From assembly GCA_021203665.1 (NCBI GenBank), contig JAJQAT010000045.1, positions 1-5,092 of the forward strand: a stretch of 5,092 bases of DNA, written 5' to 3'. A program made the position numbers and the translations under genes. Below the pieces are notes generated by a model. It searched no databases and had not been told where the DNA came from. It saw only the letters and a program-made list of their open reading frames with translations. Source of the stretch: Bacillota bacterium (GTDB lineage: Bacteria > Bacillota > Clostridia > UBA1381). Within the stretch, counting starts at the first letter, position 1. The number at the start of each line of letters is the position of its first letter. Shown here one piece after another: positions 1 through 4,784 of this stretch.

Positions 1-222
1 TATCATCACCTTTACCTCGCCGGCTCCCTCAATCTGAGAGAGAATTTCCTCAAGGCGCCGCTCATCGTCGGCAATGCTTACCTCCCACGCCGTATTTTCC
101 GCCGCGCTGTCCTTTTTATATCCGCCCGCCGCCGCCATAAGTACAACTCCAATTATTAATATTAACCATATCAGCCGGTTATTCTTATTTTTGAATATTT
201 TTAAAAATTCTTCCTTATTCAT
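1..222 (-). CDS. spoIIIAG: SpoIIIAG, stage III sporulation protein (partial: first 74 codons)
   Basis: Only the N-terminal part is present; the frame is still open at window base 1. In Bacillus SpoIIIAG forms a large ring in the space between mother-cell and forespore membranes as part of the SpoIIIA-SpoIIQ channel. Visible here are a short charged cytoplasmic start (MNKEEFLKIFKNKNNR), one membrane segment at about residues 17-33 (LIWLILIIGVVLMAAAG), a polar linker, and then a segment, LEEILSQIEGAGEVKVMI, at residues 57-74. That last segment is typical of the start of the conserved SpoIIIAG domain. The ATG at 222 has the Shine-Dalgarno GAGGTG four bases upstream. The gene overlaps the end of spoIIIAF by 8 nt, which suggests coupled translation. 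Position as last gene of the spoIIIA run except for a possible spoIIIAH beyond the window supports the call. The ring-forming domain itself cannot be checked because it lies outside. Confidence 0.9.
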   Translation of the reverse strand, partial: MNKEEFLKIFKNKNNRLIWLILIIGVVLMAAAGGYKKDSAAENTAWEVSIADDERRLEEILSQIEGAGEVKVMI

Positions 223-664
223 TATGCACCTCATAAGGCTCCAAGCCGTACACCTCGCATATCCTGCTTTGCGCGCGGTCCGTCAATTTATCCCCGTAAA
301 TATACACGCTGTCCACTCCCTCAATCTCACCCTCATCATTCACGCATATCTCGCACTGCGCCGTTACGGACAGATTAAATTCCTTTTCCATTCGCGATTT
401 TATATCCTCGTTTATACGAAGCTTCAATTCCTCTATAACCAAATCCGCCTGTAAGCTTTCACTGCTTTCTATATTTTGCTCAACGCTGTCAAATCCGTCA
501 AAAATATCACTCTTAACAATGGACGTCACGGGCGAGATTATGCTGCTTATTATCACAAATCCGGCGATAATCTGCACATATGAGCGCCATTTTTCCGGCG
601 CCAATATTCCCGCCGCGGCGGAAAGCAATGTCGCGCCGATTATTGTGATTATATACGCTTTCAT
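215..664 (-). CDS. spoIIIAF: SpoIIIAF, stage III sporulation protein
   Basis: Predicted membrane-anchored component of the SpoIIIA-SpoIIQ channel in the mother-cell membrane around the forespore. The protein has 149 residues, clearly shorter than the roughly 206 of Bacillus subtilis. Two membrane segments are visible at about residues 3-21 (AYIITIIGATLLSAAAGIL) and 29-47. A short linker (about 50-70) is followed by a soluble C-terminal domain (about 70-149). In the family this domain has a ring-building-motif fold related to those of AG and AH; here that is inferred from position and length, not from clear sequence identity. The domain holds three Cys residues (C104, C107, C136). The ATG at 664 has GGAGG seven bases upstream, inside the last codons of spoIIIAE; the gap to spoIIIAE is 3 nt. 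The stop overlaps the spoIIIAG start by 8 nt. Assignment rests on topology plus operon order. Confidence 0.9.
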   Translation of the reverse strand: MKAYIITIIGATLLSAAAGILAPEKWRSYVQIIAGFVIISSIISPVTSIVKSDIFDGFDSVEQNIESSESLQADLVIEELKLRINEDIKSRMEKEFNLSVTAQCEICVNDEGEIEGVDSVYIYGDKLTDRAQSRICEVYGLEPYEVHNE

Positions 665-667
665 AAA

Positions 668-1738
668 TTATCCTCCGTTCGTTGCCGCGAGCATTATGCT
701 TATATTTATCAAAAACAGCACAGCCACCATTATCACCACCGCGAAAACGGTCGTCACGGATTCGGACACCTCCCACATCATCGAGGAAATGCGCTTGTCC
801 GTGAGCGGTTCGGCTATAGCCGCGGTTAATTTCAGCATCAGCTGTATCACGCCTATTTTCAAGATTGGTACCGCGCATATTACGCACATCACAACTATCC
901 CCGATGTTCCCACTGCGTTTTTCATAAGGCGCGTACCGCTTACCACCGTTTCGAGAGTGTCCGACAAAAAGGTACCGACCACCGGCACAAGCGAGCCTAC
1001 GGCAAATTTAACCGCCTTTCCGCTTACCGCGTCAAGCGCCGGAGACGAAAAGCCGTAAATTGCGCTTATTCCGGTAAAAATCGTGATAATTGCCGCCATC
1101 AGCCATTTTGAAATTGACTTTATCACCCTGCAAAATCCCGAAAGCTGTACCTTGTCGCTGATATTGCCCGCCACCGCCAATACAGAGCTGAACGCTATAA
1201 GCGGCACAAGGCATTTTTCTATTACAACCGACACCACGTATACCGCGCCCGACATTACCGGCTGAAACGTCGCCGCGCTTACAACCTTTCCGCTTGCGGC
1301 AATCATCAGCATCAAAAGCGGCGACAGCTTTGTGATAAAATCGGTCATAGCCTCTACCACCTCCGTGCCGTACCCCATGGCGACGCTAAAGCATTTAACC
1401 GCCGCGGCGGACATCAGCGTGAAGCAGGCGAAAAACGCCGCCTCGCTTGTGGACTTATTCCCGAACGATGATGAAATCGTCGTTATCACGCCCGAAATTG
1501 CCGCTATTATAAAAAGTATCATCACATCGTCGGCACATTCCCTTATCTCTCCCAAAAGGTCATCTGAAAGCATATTCAATATGCCGATAGGGTTCAGCGA
1601 CATTTCACCCGCGACGGTTTTTTCCACAGTTTCGTTGAACATATCCTCGCCGTCAAGAGCGGGCATATCCGCCGCACACGCTCCCGCCGGTATCAGCAGC
1701 ACAATCAAAAGCACCGCCTTAAACAGCAGAAAGCGCAT
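668..1738 (-). CDS. spoIIIAE: SpoIIIAE, polytopic membrane protein of the sporulation channel
   Basis: Large multi-pass membrane protein, thought to form the membrane core or export-gate-like part of the SpoIIIA channel. The 356 residues are slightly fewer than in Bacillus (about 399). A cleavable signal peptide is likely at residues 1-22 (FLLFKAVLLIVLLIPAG, then ACA before ADMPALDG). After a polar segment (23-70) come hydrophobic stretches near 72-90, 99-122, 138-158, 162-190, 212-230, 280-305 and 328-352. A small-residue-rich region at 245-280 (VGSLVPVVGTFLSDTLETVVSG) resembles the conserved core of the family. The ATG at 1738 follows GGAGG with a spacer of nine bases. The gene overlaps the 3' end of spoIIIAD by 20 nt and ends 3 nt before spoIIIAF, so coupled translation within the operon is likely. 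Confidence 0.95.
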   Translation of the reverse strand: MRFLLFKAVLLIVLLIPAGACAADMPALDGEDMFNETVEKTVAGEMSLNPIGILNMLSDDLLGEIRECADDVMILFIIAAISGVITTISSSFGNKSTSEAAFFACFTLMSAAAVKCFSVAMGYGTEVVEAMTDFITKLSPLLMLMIAASGKVVSAATFQPVMSGAVYVVSVVIEKCLVPLIAFSSVLAVAGNISDKVQLSGFCRVIKSISKWLMAAIITIFTGISAIYGFSSPALDAVSGKAVKFAVGSLVPVVGTFLSDTLETVVSGTRLMKNAVGTSGIVVMCVICAVPILKIGVIQLMLKLTAAIAEPLTDKRISSMMWEVSESVTTVFAVVIMVAVLFLINISIMLAATNGG

Positions 1739-2111
1739 TCACACACACCTCCAAAAACTCCGTCACTATCGGCAGAGTAAGTCCCAAAATAAACACCTTG
1801 CCGGCAAGCTCCACCTTTAAAGCAATGGCGTTTTCACCGCCGTCACGAAGTATTTCCGCTCCGAACTGCGTTATGTACGCCACGCCCACCACCTTCATAA
1901 CCGCCGTAAAATACCGCGCGTCCACCCCGCTTTTCTCGGTTATGACCGAAATGCGGTCTATGGCGGTTTCAAGCGTGTCCAATGTGAAAAACAGTATCAC
2001 AATAACTGTGGCAAGTCCCACAAGCACAGCGTATTCCTTTTTATACTGCCTTACCGTCATTGACAGCACTCCGCCCACCAATCCCACTCCTATTACCTTG
2101 AAAATGTCCAT
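1719..2111 (-). CDS. spoIIIAD: SpoIIIAD, stage III sporulation membrane protein
   Basis: Small integral membrane protein of the SpoIIIA complex, 130 residues, close to the usual length of about 133. Visible membrane segments are at about 3-20 (IFKVIGVGLVGGVLSMTV), 27-46 (EYAVLVGLATVIVILFFTLD) and 105-125 (GKVFILGLTLPIVTEFLEV). The middle part carries the family-typical DARYFTAVMKVVGVAYITQFGAEILRD-like region at about 64-90, of which only key residues are listed here: G77, A79, Y80, E86, D90. AC and AD are homologous in their first two membrane segments. The ATG at 2111 has GGAGG with a five-base spacer. Unusually for this operon, the preceding gene ends 149 nt upstream; see the palindromic element at 2151-2256. 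The 3' end overlaps spoIIIAE by 20 nt. Confidence 0.95.
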   Translation of the reverse strand: MDIFKVIGVGLVGGVLSMTVRQYKKEYAVLVGLATVIVILFFTLDTLETAIDRISVITEKSGVDARYFTAVMKVVGVAYITQFGAEILRDGGENAIALKVELAGKVFILGLTLPIVTEFLEVCVNALSAV

Positions 2112-2150
2112 TGTGTCCTCCGTCCTGCTGCCCCGCGGTGCCGCAAATCA

Positions 2151-2256
2151 TAACGCGGAAAAGAAGCAAGCAGATTGCCGTTATGAGGAGCGCAGTCGTA
2201 TGTTTATACTTCAAGCTCCGAATAATGACAAGATGCGCCGCTTGTTTTTCGCGTTA
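2151..2256 (-). repeat. Long imperfect palindrome filling the spoIIIAC-spoIIIAD gap
   Basis: The gap between these two genes can fold, as minus-strand RNA, into one long imperfect hairpin. By eye the paired blocks from base to tip are: 2250-2256 with 2151-2157 (TAACGCG/CGCGTTA); 2246-2249 with 2159-2162; 2238-2244 with 2167-2173 (one G-U); 2227-2231 with 2175-2179 (one G-U); 2222-2225 with 2181-2184; 2215-2219 with 2187-2191 (GGAGC/GCTCC); and 2206-2209 with 2198-2201 closing a four-base loop. That is 36 pairs in register with small internal loops. Both wobble pairs work on the minus strand only, which is the transcribed one. It begins five bases after the spoIIIAC stop and ends 39 bases before the spoIIIAD start. 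It could be a small palindromic insertion (MITE or REP-like) or a structured mRNA element. No target-site duplication is evident. Pairing was worked out by hand, so the exact fold is approximate. Confidence 0.6.
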
Positions 2257-2260
2257 CCGT

Positions 2261-2455
2261 TTAAAGATTGAATATACTCTTCACTGTATCAAATAATTCC
2301 CCAATCTGCTGCGTAACTATAAACAGCACCACCACAAGTCCCGCTATTGTCGTCAGCAAAGCCTGCTCCTCCCGTCCCGCGCGCGTCAAAAGCTGGTTCA
2401 AAACCGCCACGATTATTCCGACGCCCGCTATTTGAAAAATTAAGTCTACGTTCAT
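2261..2455 (-). CDS. spoIIIAC: SpoIIIAC, small two-helix membrane protein of the sporulation channel
   Basis: A 64-residue membrane protein, the usual size for this family (68 in Bacillus subtilis). Two membrane segments are clear: about 5-24 (LIFQIAGVGIIVAVLNQLL) and about 33-52 (LLTTIAGLVVVLFIVTQQIG). Between them is a short polar turn, TRAGREEQA, where the family keeps a charged, Gly-containing loop. The N-terminal MNVDLIFQIAGVGIIVAVL pattern is strongly characteristic of SpoIIIAC. The ATG at 2455 has GAGGCGG upstream with a five-base spacer, lying wholly in the 13-nt gap after spoIIIAB. It probably assembles in the mother-cell membrane with SpoIIIAD and SpoIIIAE. Downstream lies the unusual 149-nt gap before spoIIIAD. 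Confidence 0.96.
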   Translation of the reverse strand: MNVDLIFQIAGVGIIVAVLNQLLTRAGREEQALLTTIAGLVVVLFIVTQQIGELFDTVKSIFNL

Positions 2456-2468
2456 AATTGCCGCCTCA

Positions 2469-2960
2469 TCAGATTAATATAATTATTATCATCAGTCCTA
2501 TAAGCACTCCGCCGCTCCTATACAGCTTACCGAATCGGTCATAATCGCTTTGCGCCTGCTTTTCCCGCTCCTTTACCATTGCCTTTATATATTTGATGTT
2601 CTTTATTTGGTCCTCCGCGTCGGTCCTGCCGATATTTTTCCCGAGCATAAGCAGTATATCGCTGTCCGCCGAGGTAAGGCACAGCCGCGATTTATTTTTA
2701 TCCACCGCCTCCGTCCACGCGCGGTCTATTCCGTTTTCCTCCATATTATCGGCGGCGGACGTGAAAAGTCCGTTCCGGTCGGCGCGTGCGAAGGCTTTCT
2801 TCAGCTTGTTTACGCTAAAGCTTATTTCGCTTTCCAGCATTTCAAGCGACGCCGCAATATCCGCGAGGCTTTTTACCCGCGTTTTCATCGAAAGGCTAAG
2901 CTTAAAGCCGAAGCACCCGCAAGCCGCGCCCGTCATAACGGCACCGAGAATTTTTACCAT
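2469..2960 (-). CDS. spoIIIAB: SpoIIIAB, stage III sporulation membrane-anchored protein
   Basis: A 163-residue protein, close to the usual 171. It has a hydrophobic segment at each end: about 2-21 (VKILGAVMTGAACGCFGFKL) and 150-163 (GGVLIGLMIIIILI). Between them lies a long, mostly helical, charged domain containing SLADIAASLEMLESEISFS at about 31-49, the family hallmark region. SpoIIIAB resembles type II secretion GspF-like proteins at the fold level, and it is thought to link the ATPase SpoIIIAA to the membrane channel. The ATG at 2960 overlaps the last two sense codons and stop of spoIIIAA by 7 nt, and GGAGGAG lies about 11 nt upstream within spoIIIAA. A start/stop overlap of this kind suggests that ATPase and partner are made together. 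The C-terminus stops right after the last membrane segment. Confidence 0.95.
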   Translation of the reverse strand: MVKILGAVMTGAACGCFGFKLSLSMKTRVKSLADIAASLEMLESEISFSVNKLKKAFARADRNGLFTSAADNMEENGIDRAWTEAVDKNKSRLCLTSADSDILLMLGKNIGRTDAEDQIKNIKYIKAMVKEREKQAQSDYDRFGKLYRSGGVLIGLMIIIILI

Positions 2961-3880
2961 TCCAAAAGCGCCTCCTCCACCGTGCCTATCCCGCCGCGCT
3001 TGCCAAGCGTGATTACGAGATTGAAAAACATAAGCATTCGCCTTAAATCATCTCTGCGCTTTATCATCTCGACATTTCTGCCGTGTATCGTGGCAATTAC
3101 AGCCGCGCCGCTGTTTGTGATTTTTTCCACGGCGTCTATATCCTCCTGCTTGCCTATCTCATCGGTCACAATCACATCGGGACTCATAGAGCGCAGTACC
3201 ATAAGCATACCCTCGGCTTTGTCCGCACCCTCCAGCACATCGGTTGAAAACCCCAAATCAAACGCGCTCCTGCCCTCGCACAACGCAGCCACCTCGCGTC
3301 TTTCGTCCACTACGCTTACCTTGTAGGATTTATAGGAAAGCTGACGCGCTATGTCGCGCAGCATCGTGGTTTTTCCCGCGCCAGGCGGAGATATTATAAG
3401 CGTGTTTCTTATACCTCCTCCGTCCAGAATCATCGGCATAACCTCGTCAGCCGCGCCTATAACCTCGCCCGCCAAACGGTAATTAAGCGCTGAAATATCC
3501 TTAATAAACGACACCTTGTCCTCTTTTATGACCGCCGTGCCGGTTATGCCTATTCTGTGTCCGCCGGCTATTGTGAGAAATCCGTTTTTTATCTCCTCCT
3601 TAACGGAATACACGGACGCGCTTGTGGCTATTTCAAGAGCCTCGTCTATATGCTCGCGCGTCACCCTGACGGCGGACGCGGGCAGAGCGGTAAGGTTGCC
3701 CTTATGATTGACATAAAAGCACCCGTCGGCATAATGTATACAAAGCGGCTTGCCCAAACGCATATGTATCTCGCACGCGCCGTCAAGATTTATGTTATAC
3801 ATATACCTGCGTATACCCCGCGGCATAAAGTTCAATATGCCCCTTGAAGAAATCGCTGTTTCATTATTTGCTATGTACAT
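2954..3880 (-). CDS. spoIIIAA: SpoIIIAA, sporulation channel ATPase
   Basis: First gene of the operon; a 308-residue cytoplasmic ATPase of the secretion-ATPase (GspE/PilT-like) type, the same length as the Bacillus protein (307). It is expected to act in the mother cell at the SpoIIIA-SpoIIQ channel. The N-terminal domain (1-155) includes EIHMRLGKPL at 37-46 and GHRIGITGTAV at 107-117, both typical of the family. The nucleotide-binding domain has the P-loop SPPGAGKTTMLRD at 164-176 (K170, T171), VVDERREVAA at 190-199, the Walker B region DVIVTDEIG at 235-243 (D240, E241), and ATIHG at 263-267 with a conserved His. Ser replaces the first Gly of the textbook P-loop; the catalytic Lys and Thr are intact. 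The ATG at 3880 has GGAGG nine bases upstream. The leader is isolated from upstream genes by the hairpin cluster, fitting an own promoter, which in Bacillus is read by sigma-E. Confidence 0.97.
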   Translation of the reverse strand: MYIANNETAISSRGILNFMPRGIRRYMYNINLDGACEIHMRLGKPLCIHYADGCFYVNHKGNLTALPASAVRVTREHIDEALEIATSASVYSVKEEIKNGFLTIAGGHRIGITGTAVIKEDKVSFIKDISALNYRLAGEVIGAADEVMPMILDGGGIRNTLIISPPGAGKTTMLRDIARQLSYKSYKVSVVDERREVAALCEGRSAFDLGFSTDVLEGADKAEGMLMVLRSMSPDVIVTDEIGKQEDIDAVEKITNSGAAVIATIHGRNVEMIKRRDDLRRMLMFFNLVITLGKRGGIGTVEEALLEW

Positions 3881-3902
3881 CTCTTTGTTCCTCCATTCGT
3901 GT

Positions 3903-3910
3903 TTTGTATA
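3903..3910 (-). promoter_or_regulatory. Possible spoIIIA operon promoter -10 box
   Basis: On the minus strand TATACAAA lies 22 nt upstream of the spoIIIAA start. It matches six of eight bases of the sigma-E -10 consensus CATACAAT known from Bacillus. I found no convincing sigma-E -35 motif 13 to 15 bp upstream, and the implied start site would be only a few bases from the GGAGG at 3890-3894. A promoter somewhere in 3895-3959 is expected from the operon layout, but this particular box is weak. Confidence 0.22.
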
Positions 3911-3959
3911 TGATATATATTAAAGCCGCGGTAAATTTAGAACAAAAAAAGAGCTCAGA

Positions 3960-3996
3960 CTGTCGACAAGTATATCAAAGATATACCTGTCGACAG
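3960..3996 (-). repeat. 17-bp stem-loop next to the terminator (hairpin 7 of 7)
   Basis: The arms 3960-3976 and 3980-3996 pair over 17 positions around a three-base loop. The outer ten bases read CTGTCGACAG on the minus strand. Sixteen pairs are Watson-Crick. The remaining one (3969 with 3987) is A-C on plus-strand RNA but G-U on minus-strand RNA, so the minus-strand hairpin is uninterrupted. It starts one base after the terminator hairpin at 3998-4024 and has no U-tract. It lies about 80 nt upstream of the spoIIIAA start, so it could sit in or just before the operon leader. Function unknown. Confidence 0.6.
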
Positions 3997-3997
3997 C

Positions 3998-4024
3998 GAA
4001 AAAAGCATCATCGATGCTTTTTTC
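3998..4024. terminator. Strong rho-independent terminator, symmetric (hairpin 6 of 7)
   Basis: A perfect 12-bp stem (3998-4009 with 4013-4024) closes a three-base loop. The core is GCATC/GATGC, flanked by six A on one arm and six T on the other, so it works as a terminator in either direction. The only genes nearby read on the minus strand. It would therefore stop transcripts coming from the GerMN gene and insulate spoIIIAA, whose own start is 118 nt further on. Confidence 0.7.
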
Positions 4025-4032
4025 AATTTCTT

Positions 4033-4122
4033 TTAAATGAAAAAACCAAAAGTTCCTCCTTGCGTCGAAACTTTAGGTTTTAAGCCATTTTTGACGCGCA
4101 TGTCGTCAAAAATGATTTTCAT
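4033..4122 (-). CDS. Possible 29-residue peptide inside the hairpin cluster (doubtful)
   Basis: On the minus strand an ATG at 4122 opens a 30-codon frame that begins MKIIFDDMRV and ends GGTFGFFI before TAA at 4033-4035. A Shine-Dalgarno-like GAGGTG lies ten bases upstream, inside a perfect 7-bp stem (4123-4140) that ends at the base before the ATG. The strong terminator at 3998-4024 follows after eight bases. Thus leader, ORF and terminator are in the right order for a tiny gene or leader peptide. Against this, the whole frame is made of two palindromes (4086-4114 and 4042-4081), which may be selected for RNA shape rather than for protein. The peptide has no signal sequence or membrane segment, and I do not recognise it. 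An ORF this short can arise by chance. Confidence 0.22.
   Translation of the reverse strand: MKIIFDDMRVKNGLKPKVSTQGGTFGFFI
4042..4081 (-). repeat. Stem-loop with a large loop (hairpin 5 of 7)
   Basis: Bases 4042-4054 pair with 4069-4081 over 13 positions with one mismatch (U-U on minus-strand RNA, A-A on plus). On the minus strand the 14-base loop contains AAGGAGG, a consensus Shine-Dalgarno sequence, fully exposed. No suitable start codon with a useful frame follows: a TTG five bases further on opens only eight codons. The exposed anti-16S-like sequence may be coincidence. Confidence 0.5.
4086..4114 (-). repeat. Perfect 11-bp stem-loop (hairpin 4 of 7)
   Basis: CATTTTTGACG at 4086-4096 pairs perfectly with 4104-4114 around a seven-base loop. 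It is A/U rich at its base and has no U-tract, so it is not a typical terminator. It lies in the first third of the doubtful 29-codon ORF. Four bases separate it from the next hairpin. Confidence 0.55.
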
Positions 4123-4140
4123 TCGAGGTTAGCACCTCGA
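4123..4140 (-). promoter_or_regulatory. Stem-loop that would hide a Shine-Dalgarno sequence (hairpin 3 of 7)
   Basis: On the minus strand TCGAGGT (4140-4134) pairs perfectly with ACCTCGA (4129-4123) around a four-base loop, GCTA. The GAGG part of the 5' arm is the only Shine-Dalgarno-like sequence before the ATG at 4122, and that ATG starts at the base next to the stem. If the small ORF is real, this hairpin would block ribosome access. If not, it is simply another unit of the hairpin cluster. Confidence 0.4.
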
Positions 4141-4155
4141 GCACCCAATAACAAA

Positions 4156-4184
4156 GTAGACAAAACCCGAACGGTTTTGTCTAC
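4156..4184 (-). terminator. 12-bp stem-loop, possible terminator of the GerMN gene (hairpin 2 of 7)
   Basis: GTAGACAAAACC at 4156-4167 pairs perfectly with 4173-4184; on the minus strand the five-base loop is GTTCG. On the minus strand the stem is followed by TTTGTTATT, a broken U-tract, so termination may be partial. It sits 32 nt after the stop codon of the GerMN gene, a normal distance for a terminator. The stronger terminator at 3998-4024 would act as backup. Confidence 0.45.
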
Positions 4185-4190
4185 AATCTC

Positions 4191-4214
4191 AGCTGTTCAC
4201 TTTTGTAAACAGCT
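4191..4214 (-). repeat. Stem-loop one base after the GerMN stop codon (hairpin 1 of 7)
   Basis: AGCTGTTTAC (minus strand, 4214-4205) pairs with 4200-4191 over ten positions around the loop AAAA. One pair (4207 with 4198) is U-G on the minus strand but A-C on the plus strand, so the hairpin is continuous only in minus-strand RNA. It begins a single base after the TAA of the GerMN gene and could protect the mRNA 3' end. There is no U-tract. Confidence 0.5.
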
Positions 4215-4215
4215 C

Positions 4216-4737
4216 TTACACGTAATAATCGGGAATAAAGGTTTCCCGCATATCGATATATCCCTTAAAATCCTTTTGCACCTTTCCCTCTACGGTAAAG
4301 CGCACATTTTTTATTCCGTCAAGACCCGTAAGCGAATTTACCACGGAATAAACCGTTAAAAGCTCCAAATCCCGTCCGTCGGGATGCGCATCAACCATTT
4401 CGCTTTTTATGTCCACATAGGCGATGCCGTCCCTTACCTCAACCGTCATACACCGCTTTTGCTTGGGGATAAGACGGCGTATTTTGGGATTATCGTCCCT
4501 GCCCTCAATAAGCTCGTCCAGAACGCACTGAGCCATTTTTTCGGTATTTGTTTGAGGAATATAGGCGCTTACCGGAATAAGACGCAGCATTTCCGCGTCC
4601 ACAAGGTACAGCTTAACCTCCGCCTCTGGAGCTTCCTTGCCGCGCGACATAAGCGCGATTCCGAATCCCATCGCCAATATCAGAGCGAAGATTACGGCTC
4701 TTATAACGGAATTTTTCTTTATAGTAACAACCTGCAA
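4216..4737 (-). CDS. Membrane-anchored GerMN-domain protein (sporulation/germination type)
   Basis: The N-terminus has a short basic stretch (VTIKKNSVIR) and one membrane segment at about residues 11-30 (VIRAVIFALILAMGFGIALM). A GerMN domain follows at about 41-153, with VKLYLVDAEMLRLIPVSAYI, VLDELIEGRDD, VEVRDGIAYVDI and LLTVYSVVNSLTGLDGIKNVRFTVEGK as recognisable blocks; each is conserved in the family. GerMN domains occur in Bacillus GerM and in many Clostridial envelope proteins; GerM itself helps hold the SpoIIIA-SpoIIQ complex at the septum. The neighbouring spoIIIA operon therefore makes a sporulation role attractive, though not proven. Unlike GerM there is one GerMN copy and no lipobox Cys. 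I chose the TTG at 4737 because GGAGG lies eight bases upstream. The ATG at 4752 and the TTG at 4773 have no ribosome site, and the ATG at 4752 itself precedes that GGAGG. This gives 173 residues. Confidence 0.85.
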   Translation of the reverse strand: MQVVTIKKNSVIRAVIFALILAMGFGIALMSRGKEAPEAEVKLYLVDAEMLRLIPVSAYIPQTNTEKMAQCVLDELIEGRDDNPKIRRLIPKQKRCMTVEVRDGIAYVDIKSEMVDAHPDGRDLELLTVYSVVNSLTGLDGIKNVRFTVEGKVQKDFKGYIDMRETFIPDYYV

Positions 4738-4749
4738 ATTAAAAACCTC

Positions 4750-4766
4750 CATATACTTAGTATATG
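4750..4766. promoter_or_regulatory. 17-bp dyad overlapping a possible -10 box before the GerMN gene
   Basis: CATATACT and AGTATATG form a perfect inverted repeat of 8 bp around one central T. On the minus strand it contains TATACT (4764-4759), five of six bases of a sigma-A -10 box, but I see no matching -35 motif. It also contains CATATACTA, fitting the sigma-K -10 pattern CATANNNTA, again without its -35. The dyad ends one base from the GGAGG used by the TTG start. It may be an operator or merely an AT-rich palindrome. No terminator separates it from the gene upstream. Confidence 0.3.
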
Positions 4767-4784
4767 AAGGCAAATCGGCTTTTA

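Noticed and set aside
519..1058. Long plus-strand open frame of 179 codons opposite spoIIIAF and spoIIIAE.
   Set aside because: It is antisense to well-supported family members, crosses the AF/AE boundary, has no ribosome site and encodes no recognisable domain.
2041..2214. Minus-strand frame of 57 codons from a TTG in the spoIIIAC-AD gap, with a hydrophobic run (TTALLITAICLLLF) resembling a signal peptide.
   Set aside because: The only GGAG is one base from the TTG, too close to serve it. The frame lies largely within the palindrome and runs 71 nt into spoIIIAD in another frame. It is better explained as a by-product of the hairpin element.
2550..3326. Plus-strand open frame of 258 codons opposite spoIIIAB and spoIIIAA.
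   Set aside because: It is a shadow of two clear genes, rich in Arg and His as expected from the antisense of such codons, and has no ribosome site or domain.
3960..4214. CRISPR array or tandem direct repeats in the hairpin-rich intergenic region.
   Set aside because: The stem-loops differ in sequence from each other and there is no regular repeat-spacer pattern.
3895..4215. Known riboswitch or T-box leader upstream of spoIIIAA.
   Set aside because: I could not find the conserved core of a T-box or of common riboswitch classes, and the last hairpins lie upstream of the place where the spoIIIAA promoter is expected.
4750..4773. Longer versions of the GerMN protein starting at the TTG 4773 or the ATG 4752.
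   Set aside because: Neither start has an upstream Shine-Dalgarno sequence, whereas the TTG at 4737 has GGAGG at an ideal distance.
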